From positions 780,733 to 844,732 of the forward strand of contig NW_020654229.1 in NCBI RefSeq assembly GCF_003589595.1: a DNA stretch of 64,000 nt, in the 5' to 3' direction. How positions within the stretch are numbered: the first letter of the stretch is position 1; each line of letters opens with the position of its first letter. Origin of the DNA: Hyposmocoma kahamanoa. Its lineage: Eukaryota > Arthropoda > Insecta > Lepidoptera > Cosmopterigidae. The notes below the pieces were generated by a model, which was not told the origin of the DNA, did not search any database, and saw only the letters and a list, made by a program, of their open reading frames with translations. Shown here in pieces: positions 44,101 to 54,610 of this stretch. A program made the position numbers and the translations under genes.

Positions 44101-44872
44101 GATAAACTTAATATATGCTCCGGAATGTTATTGTAAAAACGTATACAGTTCCCCATAAAAGAGTTGTTTACCTTGGTTAAACGAAATCGTGGTACCATGA
44201 GTTTGGACTTAGCTCTAAGGTTAATATTATGGATATCTTCTTTCTTATTGAAATTATGTATATTTTTACGAGCATATAAAATATTTGAGTAAATGTACTG
44301 TGATGCCACAGTCATGATACCAGTCTCCTTAAACTTTTCTCTGAGAGAAACCCGAGAGCCTAGACGGTACACAGACAATGACAATGGCAAAATGAGATCA
44401 GTGTACAACGAATATTTGATTGCTTAGATTACCTTTGTAACAATAAATTTAAAGAAGAACAAAAGCCAAATTCAAACAAGATGCTTTTATTATAATTAAT
44501 AAGTACATTTACAATAAGATTGCAAAAAAACTTAACACAAAAATTAAACTTAAATGTCACACGATCGTAAGATATTTATTATAGTTTTAAATAACATTAA
44601 TAAAATATTTACATCTTACAGTGATAGTAATCCCTAGACTCTTCATCTTCCGAATAACACCCTTGGCATTTTATCATTGCACAATACCTTCAGGTACCAA
44701 TACTTATGTCCCAGTGTTTGACACCTCGATATATGACTGTCAAGCATTGGATCCCCATAGTAAAACAGTATTTAACACTCATATCAAGTACTACTCAAAC
44801 TACCCACAGAAACTTGTCACTAACGGTAATCTAAACCTACGTTCTTCGTCCTTACCAAATGGTCGAAATTAA
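41145..44872 (+). CDS. Gene 4: small secreted protein (two exons)
   Basis: Join 41145..41187 and 44622..44872, about 98 residues, not recognised. Exon 1 is MVKSKTSILLALFI plus one base T before the consensus donor GTAAGT at 41188 (phase 1). Exon 2 follows ACATCTTACAG and supplies TG, giving Leu, then IVIPRLFIFRITPLAFYHC, then TIPSGTNTYVPVFDTSIYDC, and a Ser/Asn-rich end to TAA. The leader is a good signal peptide; the hydrophobic stretch continues a little across the junction, so the cleavage point is unclear. The 3.4-kb intron holds two SINEs, family C and A copies and an L2 LINE. AATAAA is at 44951. The layout and phase match genes 1-3. The block Y-[YH]-C-x-[VI]-P followed by VP and Cys resembles gene 2. 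It ends without the gene 1/gene 3 tail. Exon pairing is inferred from phase and order only. Confidence 0.55.
41269..41490 (+). mobile_element. SINE S3 copy in gene 4 intron
   Basis: Head CCGTGGTTGAGTGGC (A box TGGTTGAGTGG) and B box GGCTCGATGCC. The body matches the minus copy at 24107-24297. Confidence 0.75.
41551..41640 (-). mobile_element. SINE S2 fragment
   Basis: TTACTAATACAAAGACGGAA, then the B box complement GGACTCGAACC. Confidence 0.65.
41641..42050 (+). repeat. Two family C copies in tandem
   Basis: 41641-41900 is nearly complete (CTGATGGTAAGCTACACGCC to GAATTCTTTCACAAGGAGCT). 41948-42050 is a second right end (CCTGGATGAACTCTTGCACA). Confidence 0.75.
42264..42735 (-). mobile_element. 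Family A copy (full length, inverted)
   Basis: ATGATCTCAGTACAGAGTAC to AAAGTCGGTTAAT; the internal blocks are typical. Confidence 0.85.
42935..43012 (-). mobile_element. tRNA-like SINE head
   Basis: The complement reads GGTGCTAGCTCAGTGGGAAA (A-box-like) and GGATTCGAATCCCGGAAG (B box). The anticodon arm is too degenerate for a functional tRNA. Confidence 0.5.
43314..43450. mobile_element. SINE S2 rearranged: minus head plus plus-strand tail
   Basis: 43316-43380 is the minus head and 43395-43450 is a plus tail (AGTGGAGTAATTTCAC, ATTGAATATCAATTCAAT). It is an inverted remnant. Confidence 0.65.
43818..44425 (-). mobile_element. LINE L2 copy with the best coding remnant
   Basis: (AAGTCA)n tail at 43818-43845, 3' UTR, then a 142-codon minus ORF: LGSRVSLREKFKETGIMTVA, ARKNIHNFNKKEDIHNINLR, KSKLMVPRFRLTKVNNSFMG, then KSYYKIEDYVLDRDVWKDDM. 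This is the C-terminus of ORF2 of this LINE family; the polymerase is missing by 5' truncation. It lies in the gene 4 intron on the opposite strand. Confidence 0.85.
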
Positions 44873-44950
44873 GTTTTAAAAAATATTCAATTGTACGAGT
44901 GCTCGACATGGGTGTCAACTATTACTAAAGGTTAAAATTTTGCCCGTTAA

Positions 44951-44956
44951 AATAAA
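44951..44956 (+). terminator. Polyadenylation signal of gene 4
   Basis: AATAAA lies 79 bp after the stop codon. Confidence 0.4.
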
Positions 44957-45325
44957 ATACATACGATATACATCAATAAATATACATAAAACAAATTCTT
45001 TGTCGTTACCTAATACTTTTAATAAACACTTACATATAATTAACAAAATTCCGAGTAATAAATACACTGAAACTACTTAGTCAACAAAGTCTTCGATTTT
45101 TGGAAGAACACCAAAGCGCTATACTCAAAAATTATTGAGTGAATTGAAGAAAGCTTCTAAGTCTAATACATATATGCCACTACTAGCGATAATGTTTACT
45201 TATGAAATAAATAAATAAATAAATAAAACAAAATAAAAATCTTTTATTTTCAGACACCATAGGTCCATAGTTTGTTAGTAAACAACCTTATACTATATTA
45301 GTAACAAATGACCGTATGGTGATAA
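44957..45325. other. Unassigned AT-rich DNA
   Basis: 45205-45230 is (AATA)n, probably the tail of a decayed LINE. Confidence 0.35.
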
Positions 45326-45620
45326 TTGAGAGAAAAACGCCTTGAATTGGAGAAATAGCAAAATCAACCATTAAAGTAATTGCTCCTAAATTAACGTTAG
45401 GCGCTATTTATGAAAATGAATCTTCATGCGTGAACAGCCACCCTTCGAGGTGGATGATTTTCTTTAAAATGAAATGGAACCACTATGGAAGTACCCCCTT
45501 TCCAACAAAAAAGAATCATGAAAATCGGTTCACAAACGGAATTATCGTGTAACATATATACAAAAAAACAAAGAACATACAGACGAATTGAGAACCTCCT
45601 ACTTCTTTGAAGTCGGTTAA
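45326..45620 (-). mobile_element. Family A copy (inverted, one end lost)
   Basis: GAGAGAAAAACGCCTTGAAT through TTTGAAGTCGGTTAAT. Confidence 0.8.
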
Positions 45621-45734
45621 TAAAGATTCTTTTGATTTAATTAGATGTGATTTGAGAACAACCTTATGGATTCAACAGAAAACTATTAAAGGAATTTCAA
45701 ACTTATTGTACAAATGTTGGAGTTTTGATTAAAA

Positions 45735-46140
45735 ATGATTTATTTATTTATTAAACCTTATTGACAACAACGCATAATAGTACAAAAGGCTAAATTAATG
45801 CTGAAAGCATTCTCTACCAGTCAACCTTTGAGGAAAATGAAACACGCGAATGCGGCGGAAAATTAAAGAAAATATTAAATTAGTAATGTGGTAATAACAT
45901 AAATGTAATAAATATATAAGCATATATGCAAACAAACAATTGACAACAATCGCTGTGACAAACAATTTAAAAGATACTCATGGGCATTCTTTTTGAAAGA
46001 GAATATACACTAGGAGACCTTCTGATGGAGTCCGGGAGAGCATACCAGAGACTTATTGAATGGAGAGTGAAGGGGTCAGACATGAAGTCAGAATGAAAGA
46101 GAGATATAGAGTGAAAGTGAGTTAATGGAGCGAAGGGGGC
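45735..46140 (-). repeat. LINE 3' region-like repeat
   Basis: GACAACAACGCATAATAGTA and GCATTCTCTACCAGTCAACC resemble a LINE 3' region common in moths. It is a single copy here, so the assignment is from memory of the type. Confidence 0.4.
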
Positions 46141-46149
46141 GGTCATAAG

Positions 46150-46285
46150 AGTCTCAGAGGACTTATCAACTTATGTCTCAGGGTGACGGACGCAGTAGCC
46201 CCTAACAACTTTACGATTTAAAACTCTGAGTGACACTGCAACTGTTATAGGCAGGCGTGTCGCTTACCACCAAGTCACTTGGTAT
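46150..46285 (-). repeat. Family C fragment (inverted)
   Basis: CAACTTATGTCTCAGGGTGA to CACCAAGTCACTTGGTATTA. Confidence 0.7.
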
Positions 46286-46689
46286 TATAAAAAAAAAATA
46301 GTGTTGGCATTATTTGTGGGTGGTGACACAACTAAATTAGAAGCAGTAGTATTTATTAAAATCGGAAAACTGTTACTCATCAAGTCCAATTGGTAGTTAT
46401 ACCTATATACTACTTGTAATAAGTAACAGTTTGTTGAACCCAATAAATTTAAAAAACAAGCCTGAAATGTTAGCTTGTTTGAAAAAAACAAAAATACGAA
46501 TTTAGATTACAAAAAAAAATATAATTCCCAATGTACTGCAATCGCGAAAATTTAAGAACTCAATTAGTTTTAAGCTCTTAAGACCCAACAAACAACAATG
46601 GAAAAAACGCTAACCGTTAATACGTAACGTAAATTAAAATATAATCAAATGCTTCAGGCCCAAACAAATATGCCCAAGCAAATATACAG
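46286..46689. other. Unassigned DNA
   Basis: 46474-46499 resembles the window's first 30 bases. No gene. Confidence 0.35.
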
Positions 46690-46905
46690 TTTTGTATAGC
46701 AGTAGAGCTCCTGGTTAAAGAATGCGTCCAGGCAAGTACTGCCACCTTACCTATTTCTGCCGCCAAGCAATATTGTCAGCATTACCGTGTTCCGGTTGTG
46801 AAAGGTAAAGGATGCTGATAATATTACAGGCACATGGGTCTAGTCAACTTATGTCTCTCAAATTAAAGCTCTGAGTGGCACTGGTACTATTCGTCCCAGC
46901 ATTTG
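46690..46905 (-). repeat. Family C copy (inverted)
   Basis: AGAATGCGTCCAGGCAAGTA through ACTATTCGTCCCAGCATTTG. Confidence 0.7.
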
Positions 46906-46968
46906 ATATTATAAAAAAAAACATTTATTCCATAGGTAAAATTTGTACACTTCAAAACATCATTTTTG

Positions 46969-47430
46969 AACCGACTTCAAAAACGGAGGTTCTCAATTCG
47001 ACTGCATGTTCTTTTTTTTTGTATGTATGTTACCCGATAACTCCGGTATTTGTGAACCGATTTTCATGATTCTTTTTTTGTTGGAAAGGGGATATTTCCA
47101 TAGTGGTCCCATTTCATTTTGAAGAAAATCATCCACCTCAAAGGGTGGCTGTTCACGCATGAAGATTCATTTTTATAAATAGCGCCTAACTTTAATTTAG
47201 GAGCAATTACTCTTAGCAATTATTTAGTTGATTTTGCTATTTCTCCAATTCAAGGCGTTTTTCTCTCGATATACTTTGAGTAGTGTCGTAGTGAGAACCT
47301 ATTTTTATTATCTCCAGTATCAAGTCCTGTATAGTGGCGAACTAGGGGATATTTCAATGAAACTTAGCAAATAGACGCAATTCCACGTACTTTTGAGGTC
47401 GGTTTTTTTAGTACTCTGTACTGAGATTAT
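46969..47430 (+). mobile_element. Family A copy (full length, 462 bp)
   Basis: AACCGACTTCAAAAACGGAG to GTACTCTGTACTGAGATTAT. A good reference copy for the family. Confidence 0.9.
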
Positions 47431-47433
47431 TTA

Positions 47434-47800
47434 AGCTACTGCTCCTCCGCTGCACTGACCTCCCTGAGAAGACCGAGCAAGAAACTCTAGGGATTGTTCT
47501 TTTCAAATAAACTTAAATGCTATGAAATACAGTTAGAATCACAACTGTGTGGAATCTAGACTCATGTCGTCTTTCCATACATCTTTATCTAACACATACT
47601 ATTCAATTTTGTAATATGACTTTTCAATTAAAATACTTTTAATGTAAGTTTCAAACTTAGGAAATGATAATCTTACTATATGCTCCGGAATCTTATTGCA
47701 AAAACCTATACAATTCCCCATAAAAGAATAATTTACCTTAGTTAAACGAAATCGTGGTACCATGAGTTTGGACTTAGTTCTAAGGTTAATTGGTGAGCTG
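47434..47800 (-). mobile_element. LINE L2 copy (inverted)
   Basis: 3' UTR (AACTCTAGGGATTGTTCTTT), then the coding remnant KSKLMVPRFRLTKVNYSFMG on minus. It joins family C at about 47800. Confidence 0.8.
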
Positions 47801-48090
47801 AACAAGTCACACATTCCGTTGGGCAATACAGTAGCAGTACACCTTCTTGACAAAGAGTTAGTCCAGGGAAGTACTGCCACCTTAACTATTTCTGCCGCCA
47901 AGTAGTAATGCCCACATTACTGTGTTCCGGTTTGAAATGGTAAGGATCCTTGTGAAATTACAGGCACATAGGTACGATTTGTCAACTTATGTCTCAGGGT
48001 AACAGGCGCAGTGGCATAGCGCCTCAGATCTTTGCAATTTAAAACTCTGAGTAGCACTGTAACTGTTTGTCTCGTTAATTGCTATCATAA
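47801..48090 (-). repeat. Family C copy fused to L2
   Basis: CACATTCCGTTGGGCAATAC junction, then TAACTATTTCTGCCGCCAAG through ATGTCTCAGGGTAACAGGCG. The junction is shared with 9347-9430. Confidence 0.75.
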
Positions 48091-48094
48091 AAAA

Positions 48095-48290
48095 AATCGC
48101 GCCCTTGACGACAGATAGTTGTGCAGTTTAAAGTGTCGTGGCTTGTATATGTAAATTAAGTTGTTCACAGACAGAGCTCGAACGACGTCACTATAAAAAC
48201 GTGACGACAGATAATCGTAGCTTCAAACGATTGTGTCGAGCAAACGCGGCTGGCGAGAACCGATAAATTGAGTAACCTATCACAAGCTCG
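48095..48290. repeat. GTCGT-rich repeat copy
   Basis: GACGACAGATAGTTGTGCAG and ACGTGACGACAGATAATCGT echo 27540-27780. Confidence 0.5.
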
Positions 48291-48349
48291 ATTCGAGAGA
48301 GGGCGCCACTAGGTGTAAACATAAGACTTATTGAAATTTTTAGTAAACA

Positions 48350-48640
48350 TGATAGAAGTGTTATAATTATTAATACAAAGATCGAACACTCAGAAAAAAC
48401 ACTCAGAAAAAATTCCTTCGATCCGGTCGGATTCGAACCGACGTCTTCTTGCATACCGTGCCAAACGCTATGCCAACTAAGCCACGGAATGAACCAACGG
48501 ACCTCACGAATTTTTCTATGTGCTTGCATCGTGTCTTTGTACTTGGTTTTTCAACGACTTTTTAGTCGTAGCGCCATCTATGAGAAATCTTTGACAGATT
48601 TATCACCTAGTTAGTACCTTTACAGCTACCAGTCCTGGCG
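48350..48640 (-). mobile_element. SINE S2 copy with 5' region
   Basis: Tail (ATAATTATTAATACAAAGAT), B box complement (GGATTCGAACC), A box complement, then the S2 5' region to TACCAGTCCTGG. Confidence 0.8.
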
Positions 48641-48835
48641 AGGTCCGTTGGTTCGTTCCGTGGCTTAGTTGGTATAGCGTCTGGCACGGTATGCAAGAAG
48701 ACGTCGGTTCGAATCCGACCGGATCGAAGGAATTTTTTCTGAGTGTTCGATCTTTGTATTAATAATTATAACAAACAAGTGGAGTAATTTCACAAAAAAT
48801 AATTGAATATCATTTCAATAAAAATTTAATTAATG
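48641..48835 (+). mobile_element. SINE S2 copy, head-to-head with the previous one
   Basis: TGGCTTAGTTGGTATAGCG (A box), CGGTTCGAATCCG (B box), tail to ATTTCAATAAAAATTTAATT. Confidence 0.82.
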
Positions 48836-49063
48836 ATAGAAGTGATTAGTTTTTAGTGAATCGTGTGAAAATATGTTAATTACTATGACAAATATGGACA
48901 ATAAATGTTTTTGAACAAACCAAGTTTTTGATAAATAACTAAATCGATCTAAATAATATATGTATAAAGAAAGTGAATTCCCAGCAAAAAAATTAGTCAA
49001 GCAGTTGCGGAAATAAAAGCAAGTAAATAACTTTATATATACTTACAGCAGTGTTAGATATTT

Positions 49064-49640
49064 ATAATCTCAGTACAGAGTACTAAAAAAACCGACCTCA
49101 AAAGTACGTGGAATTACGTCTATTTGCTAAGTTTTATTGAAATATCCTTAAATTCGTCACTATACAGAACTTGACACTGGAGATAATAAAAATAGGTTCT
49201 CACTACTCAAATTATATTGAGAAAAAACGCCTTGAATTGGAGAAACAGAAATGCATGTTACGCGATAACTCCGGTATTTGTGAACCGATTTTCATGATTC
49301 TTTTTTTGTTGGAAAGGGGGTACTTCCATAGTGGTCCCGTTTCATTTTGAAGAAAATCATCCACCTCTAAGGGTGGCTGTTCACGCATGAAGATTCATTT
49401 TTATAAGTAGCGCCTAAATTTTCCTGAGCAGCAATTATTTTAATGGTTGATTTTGCTATTTCGCCAATTCAAGGCGTTTTTCGCTCAATATACTTTGAGT
49501 AGTGAGAACCGATTTTTATTATCTCCAGTGTCAAGTCCTGTATAGTGGCGATTTAAGGATATTTCAATAAAACTTAGCAAATAGACGTAATTCCACGTAC
49601 TTTTGAGGTCGGTTTTTTTAGTACTCTGTGCTGAGATTAT
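49064..49640. mobile_element. Fold-back pair of family A copies
   Basis: 49064-49247 is an inverted right half (ATAATCTCAGTACAGAGTAC). 49256-49640 is a plus copy lacking the left end. The outer 185 bp on each side are complementary, with about 200 bp between. Confidence 0.8.
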
Positions 49641-49794
49641 CATATTTATAATTAAAGTCATTTCATAATTTGACTAATAATTGAATTAAAGATTTTATAT
49701 GACATAGTGTTATGTAAAAAAAAAACAATTATTTGAAATGACTATATGTATGTATAACGTAAAATGTAATTAATTAGAGACACAGCTTTTAATT

Positions 49795-50241
49795 AACCGA
49801 CTTCAAAAAGGAGCAGGTTCTTAATTCGACTGTATGTTCTTTTTTTGTATGTATGTTACGCGATAACTCCGGTATTTGAGAACCGATTTTCATGATTCTT
49901 TTTTTTATTGGAAAGGGGGTACTTCCATAGTGGTCCCATTTCATTTAGAAGAAAATCATCCACCTCGAAGGGTGGCTGGTCACGCATGAAGATTCATTTT
50001 TATAAATAGCGCTTAAACTTTAATTTAAGAGCAATTATTTTAATGGTTGATTTTGCTATTTCTCCAATTCAAGGCGTTTTTCGCTCAATATACTTTGAGT
50101 AGTGAGAACCGATTTTTATTATCTCCAGCGTCAAGTCCTGTATAGTGGCGAACTAGGGGATATTTCAATAAAACTTAGCAAATAGACGTAATTCCACGTA
50201 CTTTTGAGGTCGGTTTTTTTAGTACTCTGAACTGAGATTAT
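49795..50241 (+). mobile_element. Family A copy (full length)
   Basis: AACCGACTTCAAAAAGGAGC to GTACTCTGAACTGAGATTAT. Confidence 0.9.
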
Positions 50242-50594
50242 AATTGCATGTCAAAAATGGCTAAATGTGTGATACATTATTCTGTAAACATTACCATCGA
50301 GTATTGTGCCTACTTACCACATTTAAAGCAATAAATTATTTGATTTCCTTGGATTCGAATTTTTGTCCGAAAAACGTTTGTTCGAATTTTCATTGCAACG
50401 AAAACCGAATTATAACGATTCTTTTAAGATATGTTGGATGTTTATCGCAAAGACACGATTAGGTTCGGTTAGATTTGGTTAAATTAGGTTTAAAAGAAAA
50501 AACATTTTCCTCTCAAAATTACTTTCGAGACTATGAAAAATTGAGCAAACGCTATTTCTGGAAAATGTCATTTCGGAATACTGATAGGTAACCA
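50242..50594. repeat. Low-copy repeat segment
   Basis: 50340-50460 is related to 15370-15500. No gene. Confidence 0.4.
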
Positions 50595-50690
50595 TAAATG
50601 ATCGTCACGATCTAGTGGGAACAGCTAGACGCGATAGTTGTCCAACGATAAAAAAAACGTTAGGACATAATGGAAACGCGCCTTTACTGT
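50595..50690. repeat. GTCGT-rich repeat fragment
   Basis: GATCGTCACGATCTAGTGGG matches the end of the 27530-27845 repeat. Confidence 0.5.
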
Positions 50691-51275
50691 AAAAAGGTAT
50701 AACACAGTGCCTAAGAAAAGCAACAGAATTAACACCGATGACACTATCCAAAACTTCAGCATTCATTAGCAAAACGTTTAACTAAATTAATCGTTTGTTA
50801 TTGAACAGAGGAGGCACTAAAATAATAAATAGATTAGCATTAAACACGTAATGTACAACAACGATAACAATAAGCCATAACAAATGAGCTCGTAGCATGC
50901 AACAACTAATCGAAAACGTATGAATATAATAAAACGCGAATTAAAATAATCTCAGTACAGAATACTAAAGTACTGTTAAACTGTATAAATTACATATTTA
51001 TGTTGTTGTGTAGAATTTCTCAATAAGTAGTTTCGAAGTTAGTCGCTAGATGCCATTGACTTAAAAGAAGCGATTTCTGAAACGCGTTGTCAAGATTTTT
51101 TAAAAGTTAATGATTATTCATGGATGTTTATAAACCCCCGTTACTGAAGAGAGGAGTTATAAATCTCTGAATGTGTCTTGCTGTGGCCAAAAATTAAGAT
51201 GGTTCTTAGATATCGAACCATTACCGCCGACTTAGTGTAATTGACAAAAAACAAATTTTAATGGAGAGGGGGTTT
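50691..51275. other. Unassigned DNA
   Basis: 50945-50973 is a scrap of family A's right end. No gene. Confidence 0.35.
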
Positions 51276-51535
51276 TTAAAGGAGTAGATTCTCAATTTGA
51301 CCGTATGCATTTTCCTTTTTTGTTTGTATTTATGTTACGCAACAGCATTTGTGATTCTTTTTTTGTTGGTACCTACCTCAGAAGTGGCCCCATTTATATT
51401 TCAAGAAAATATCCACCTCTAAGGATGCCCAACCAGGCGATAAATCCGGTTTCACGCATTTTCCGGTACCCGATTTCAATAAAACTTAGCAAATAGATGT
51501 AATTTCACGATATTTTAGGTCGGTTTTTTTAGTTC
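51276..51535 (+). mobile_element. Family A copy (short type)
   Basis: AGATTCTCAATTTGACCGTA, CCACCTCTAAGGATGCC, TTTTAGGTCGGTTTTTTTAG. Confidence 0.75.
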
Positions 51536-52129
51536 CGCATAAATTACATTTTAAAAAGTTTTGGGATAACAAATTTTTGCAGGTAAGCGTGTGTTTTACC
51601 GGAGGTGCGAATGTAAGTGTAAGTTTTGGCAACACCTATTGTTTTTTTTTTCTTCAGTGAGAAATTCTCTACGAAAATTAATGTGTTGCACACAACATTA
51701 TATCAACAGTGTTTACGTCATTAAAAAATCGTATCCAACGCCCTTAAAGCGAAATCACGTAATCTAGGACCTTATAAACAGCAATAAAAATTCTAATTTC
51801 CCAGTTCAACTGCGAGTTTCAGAGACACACCCACCACTAATTATAATTAGAAACGATAAAATATCACGGACACGCCTCCGTGGTTTATGTTGAGAGGTTT
51901 ATTTTTATCCCATTTGTTTTTTTATAAACATGGCGTCTCACCTTCATGGGACACAGAGGATAAATATTTTAAATACTGTAGAAAACAAACACAAATAAAA
52001 ACTCCCGACCCAAATGGATTCGAACCAGCCTCTGTTGCCTCGACGAGGCTACCGCTCTTTTTTTAATCTCAAGCTACTTCTAGACTAGTTTACTTTAGTT
52101 ATTTCAATAATATAATGTCCTTAGGGATT
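51536..52129. other. Unassigned DNA with a tRNA-like fragment
   Basis: 52003-52062 on minus has a B-box-like GGTTCGAATCC and a degraded head, so it may be a SINE. The rest has no recognised feature. Confidence 0.35.
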
Positions 52130-52980
52130 CCCATGTGGGGTAAAGCGGCAGAGTACAATATTTGTGTTGCAAAAACGAGCGATTCGTTCTGTGTACCGTT
52201 TAGATTGTCGGATTTCTCTCAGAGAACAGTTTAAGGACACTGGTATCATGACTGTGGACGCCCTCAAAAATATACATAATTTCGTTAAGAAAGAAGATAT
52301 CCGTAATATTAACCTTAGAACTAAGTCCAAACTCATGGTACCACGATTTCGTTTAACTAACTGTATACGTCTTTACAATAAGATTCCGGAGAATATATTA
52401 AGAATATTATCTACTATGTGATTTATAAAAGTAAAAATAAAAGTAATAATATGTATTCTTATATAGTCATTATTAATATTCCAATTTTAAAATTAAATTA
52501 TGTATAAAATAAGGCCTATATGCCTAAATGAAATACTTGCTCTTATAATCATTACTTTTATAATATTTTAATATGTAATTTATAAATGTAATTGCAATGC
52601 CCCAACAGGGCTTATGTACATATTGGCATTGTGTTGTTTTTAAGATCTTTCTCACCAAAATTGTACATACTGCAGAAATAAATAAATAAATATCATTTCC
52701 TAAATTTACAACTTATACTAAAAGTATTTTAATTGAAAAGTCATATTACAAAATTGAAGAGTATGTATTAGATAAAGTTCCACATTCCACACAATTATGA
52801 TTCAAAGTGTATTCCATAGCATTTAGTTTATTTAAAAAGAGCAATCCCTAGAGTTTCTTGCTCGTTCTTCTCAGGGAAGTCAGCACAGTGGACGAGCAGT
52901 AGCTAAAAAATGACGTTTTCAAGTATAAAAAATTTACCTATGGAATAAATGATCCTTTGTCTTTGACTTTGAACAAGCCG
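52130..52980 (+). mobile_element. LINE L2 copy, interrupted
   Basis: The coding remnant AIRSVYRLDCRISLREQFKD, then KSKLMVPRFRLTNCIRLYNK, breaks at about 52420 and resumes at about 52690 (ATCATTTCCTAAATTTACAA). It then runs to the 3' UTR and a TTTGTCTTTGACTTTG tail at 52957-52972. Confidence 0.8.
52420..52690 (+). mobile_element. LINE 3' end nested in L2
   Basis: The 3' UTR includes AATGCCCCAACAGGGCTTAT and ends in (AATA)n at about 52677-52691, followed directly by resumed L2 sequence. Confidence 0.6.
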
Positions 52981-53329
52981 TGCGCCTGGTGGCAAGCTAC
53001 ACGCCTGCCCATAACAGTTGCAATATCATAGTTAAATTCTGTGCATTTATTTAATTTCTTTCCGCGACATTCGCAACGCATATTCACCCTACAAAACGTT
53101 TTTACGAGAGCAGTGTGAGCTATTAGAATTAGCCGACGCTTTTTATTTGATCGTTTTCCATGACTCGAATACGGAAATTAAATAACACACTCATTTTATG
53201 GACTATTTACATTGAGCTGTTTAAATAAGGACGTCGAAAAGGGTCGTGCTTTGTCGCTCGAGGGCTCCGAAATGGCTCCCAGTTCGATTTCTGGTTGAAA
53301 TAATTTAGAAAACATACATACATATAATC
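52981..53329. other. Family C scrap then unassigned DNA
   Basis: 52981-53015 has GGCAAGCTACACGCCTGCCC of family C. The rest is unassigned. Confidence 0.4.
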
Positions 53330-53612
53330 ACGTCTGTTTTCCACTGAGGTAGGCAGAGACCATGGATATTTTAGGACAGTGGTGCTCCTTGTGGACGTGT
53401 TCTTTTGCCAATTACTAGTTTACCTATTTCTGTAAGGGTGCTGGTGAAATTACAAGCATATGGGACTTGTCACCTCATGTCTCAGGGTGACGGGCGCAGT
53501 GGTAGTGCCCCTCAGATTTTTACAATTTCAAGCTCTGAGTGGCACTGTAACTGTTTTAGACAGGTACCATCAGGCGCACGACTTGTTCGTCCAGTCACTT
53601 GATGTTATAAAA
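53330..53612 (-). repeat. Family C copy (inverted)
   Basis: CCACTGAGGTAGGCAGAGAC through CCTCATGTCTCAGGGTGACG to TTGTTCGTCCAGTCACTTGA. Confidence 0.75.
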
Positions 53613-53797
53613 AAAACCGACCTCAAAAGTCATTCATCCCCTAGTATGCCACACTTTGACTACTGATCCCCTTTCCAACAAAATGAGGATAGCAAAACTC
53701 GGTTCACAAATGTCGTTACGTACGTGCGAGTTATTGCGTAATGTACATCCAAAAAAAAACAAATATTCGAATTGGCAACCTCCTCCTTTTTTGAAGT
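53613..53797 (-). mobile_element. Family A fragment (inverted)
   Basis: AAAACCGACCTCAAAAGTCA to TTTTTTGAAGTCAGTTAA, with an internal deletion. Confidence 0.75.
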
Positions 53798-54004
53798 CAG
53801 TTAAAAAGGGAAAGACCGCGCGATCTATCCTGCGTTGTTAGCCTTTACACGAACGTTCTTTCCGTTATAACAAACACGAACACGAGCCATCGCGCGGGAA
53901 AGAACGTTAGCTTAAAAAAATCAAACAGGTAATCGCGCACGTTCGAGCGTGCAGGCTTACCAACACGCAATTCTGTACGCACCTGATCACGTGCGACAGA
54001 GCAA

Positions 54005-54140
54005 TAATAATAATAAATAATAAAATCTTTATTTCTTAAAAACATGGTTTCTTAAACAATAGTGGCTGGATACCTCCTTTTAAGCATAGCCTGTATCAGG
54101 AGGCACCGCTCATCATTCGCTACACGTATTAAATTACATA
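54005..54140 (-). mobile_element. LINE 3' end (inverted)
   Basis: (ATA)n then AAAATCTTTATTTCTTAAAA, GCTGGATACCTCCTTTTAAG. 3' UTR type only, no coding part. Confidence 0.45.
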
Positions 54141-54399
54141 AACCAAGTAATCATTCAAACCACATTTCTCATTACATCGTTTGAGATTACAAAAGTATAA
54201 AAATTATCGTGTACGTGTATTTAAGAGTGGTTATCAAGCAGAGCCTCAACTTAAAATGACTCTGCAAAAGGGGCTAAGTTAAATTTTATTACCGCGACGA
54301 CATTATTAATAATGTTAAACCATGGACACCCTACCGTTTGAAGCAAAGACAAAAAATGGACATTCCCTTTGTTCGGAAGATTTTCAACATTTCCGTGAA

Positions 54400-54610
54400 T
54401 AATTTTTGTACTGGTGACGTCAGAACTCGTAAGGTGCGTTGGTGCATTGTGGGAACATCTTGAGTGCGTTGTAACTGCGATGTTGGTGCCACTTGAGTGT
54501 ATTATGAGAGCATTTTGGGTGCGTTGCGCGTAGGTTGCGGGCGTTTTAAGTGCAAGGTGCTGTTGCCGCTTTAGTGTTTTGAGTGCGTAGAGACGCAAAG
54601 TGGGTGTGCT
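54400..54610. repeat. Degenerate minisatellite
   Basis: Repeated variants of TTTTGAGTGCGTTG spaced about 12-30 bp apart. It keeps a 130-codon minus ORF (54251-54643) open, but that ORF has no domain or splice context. Confidence 0.5.

Noticed and set aside
44400..44420. L2 ORF (43980-44408, minus) as a host gene antisense to gene 4
   Set aside because: The same protein remnant recurs at 47.6, 52.2 and 9.4 kb with a LINE 3' UTR and tail.
48641..48735. A functional tRNA at the S2 head
   Set aside because: It looks tRNA-like but is repeated with the same 3' body and tail in at least five places, so it is a SINE.
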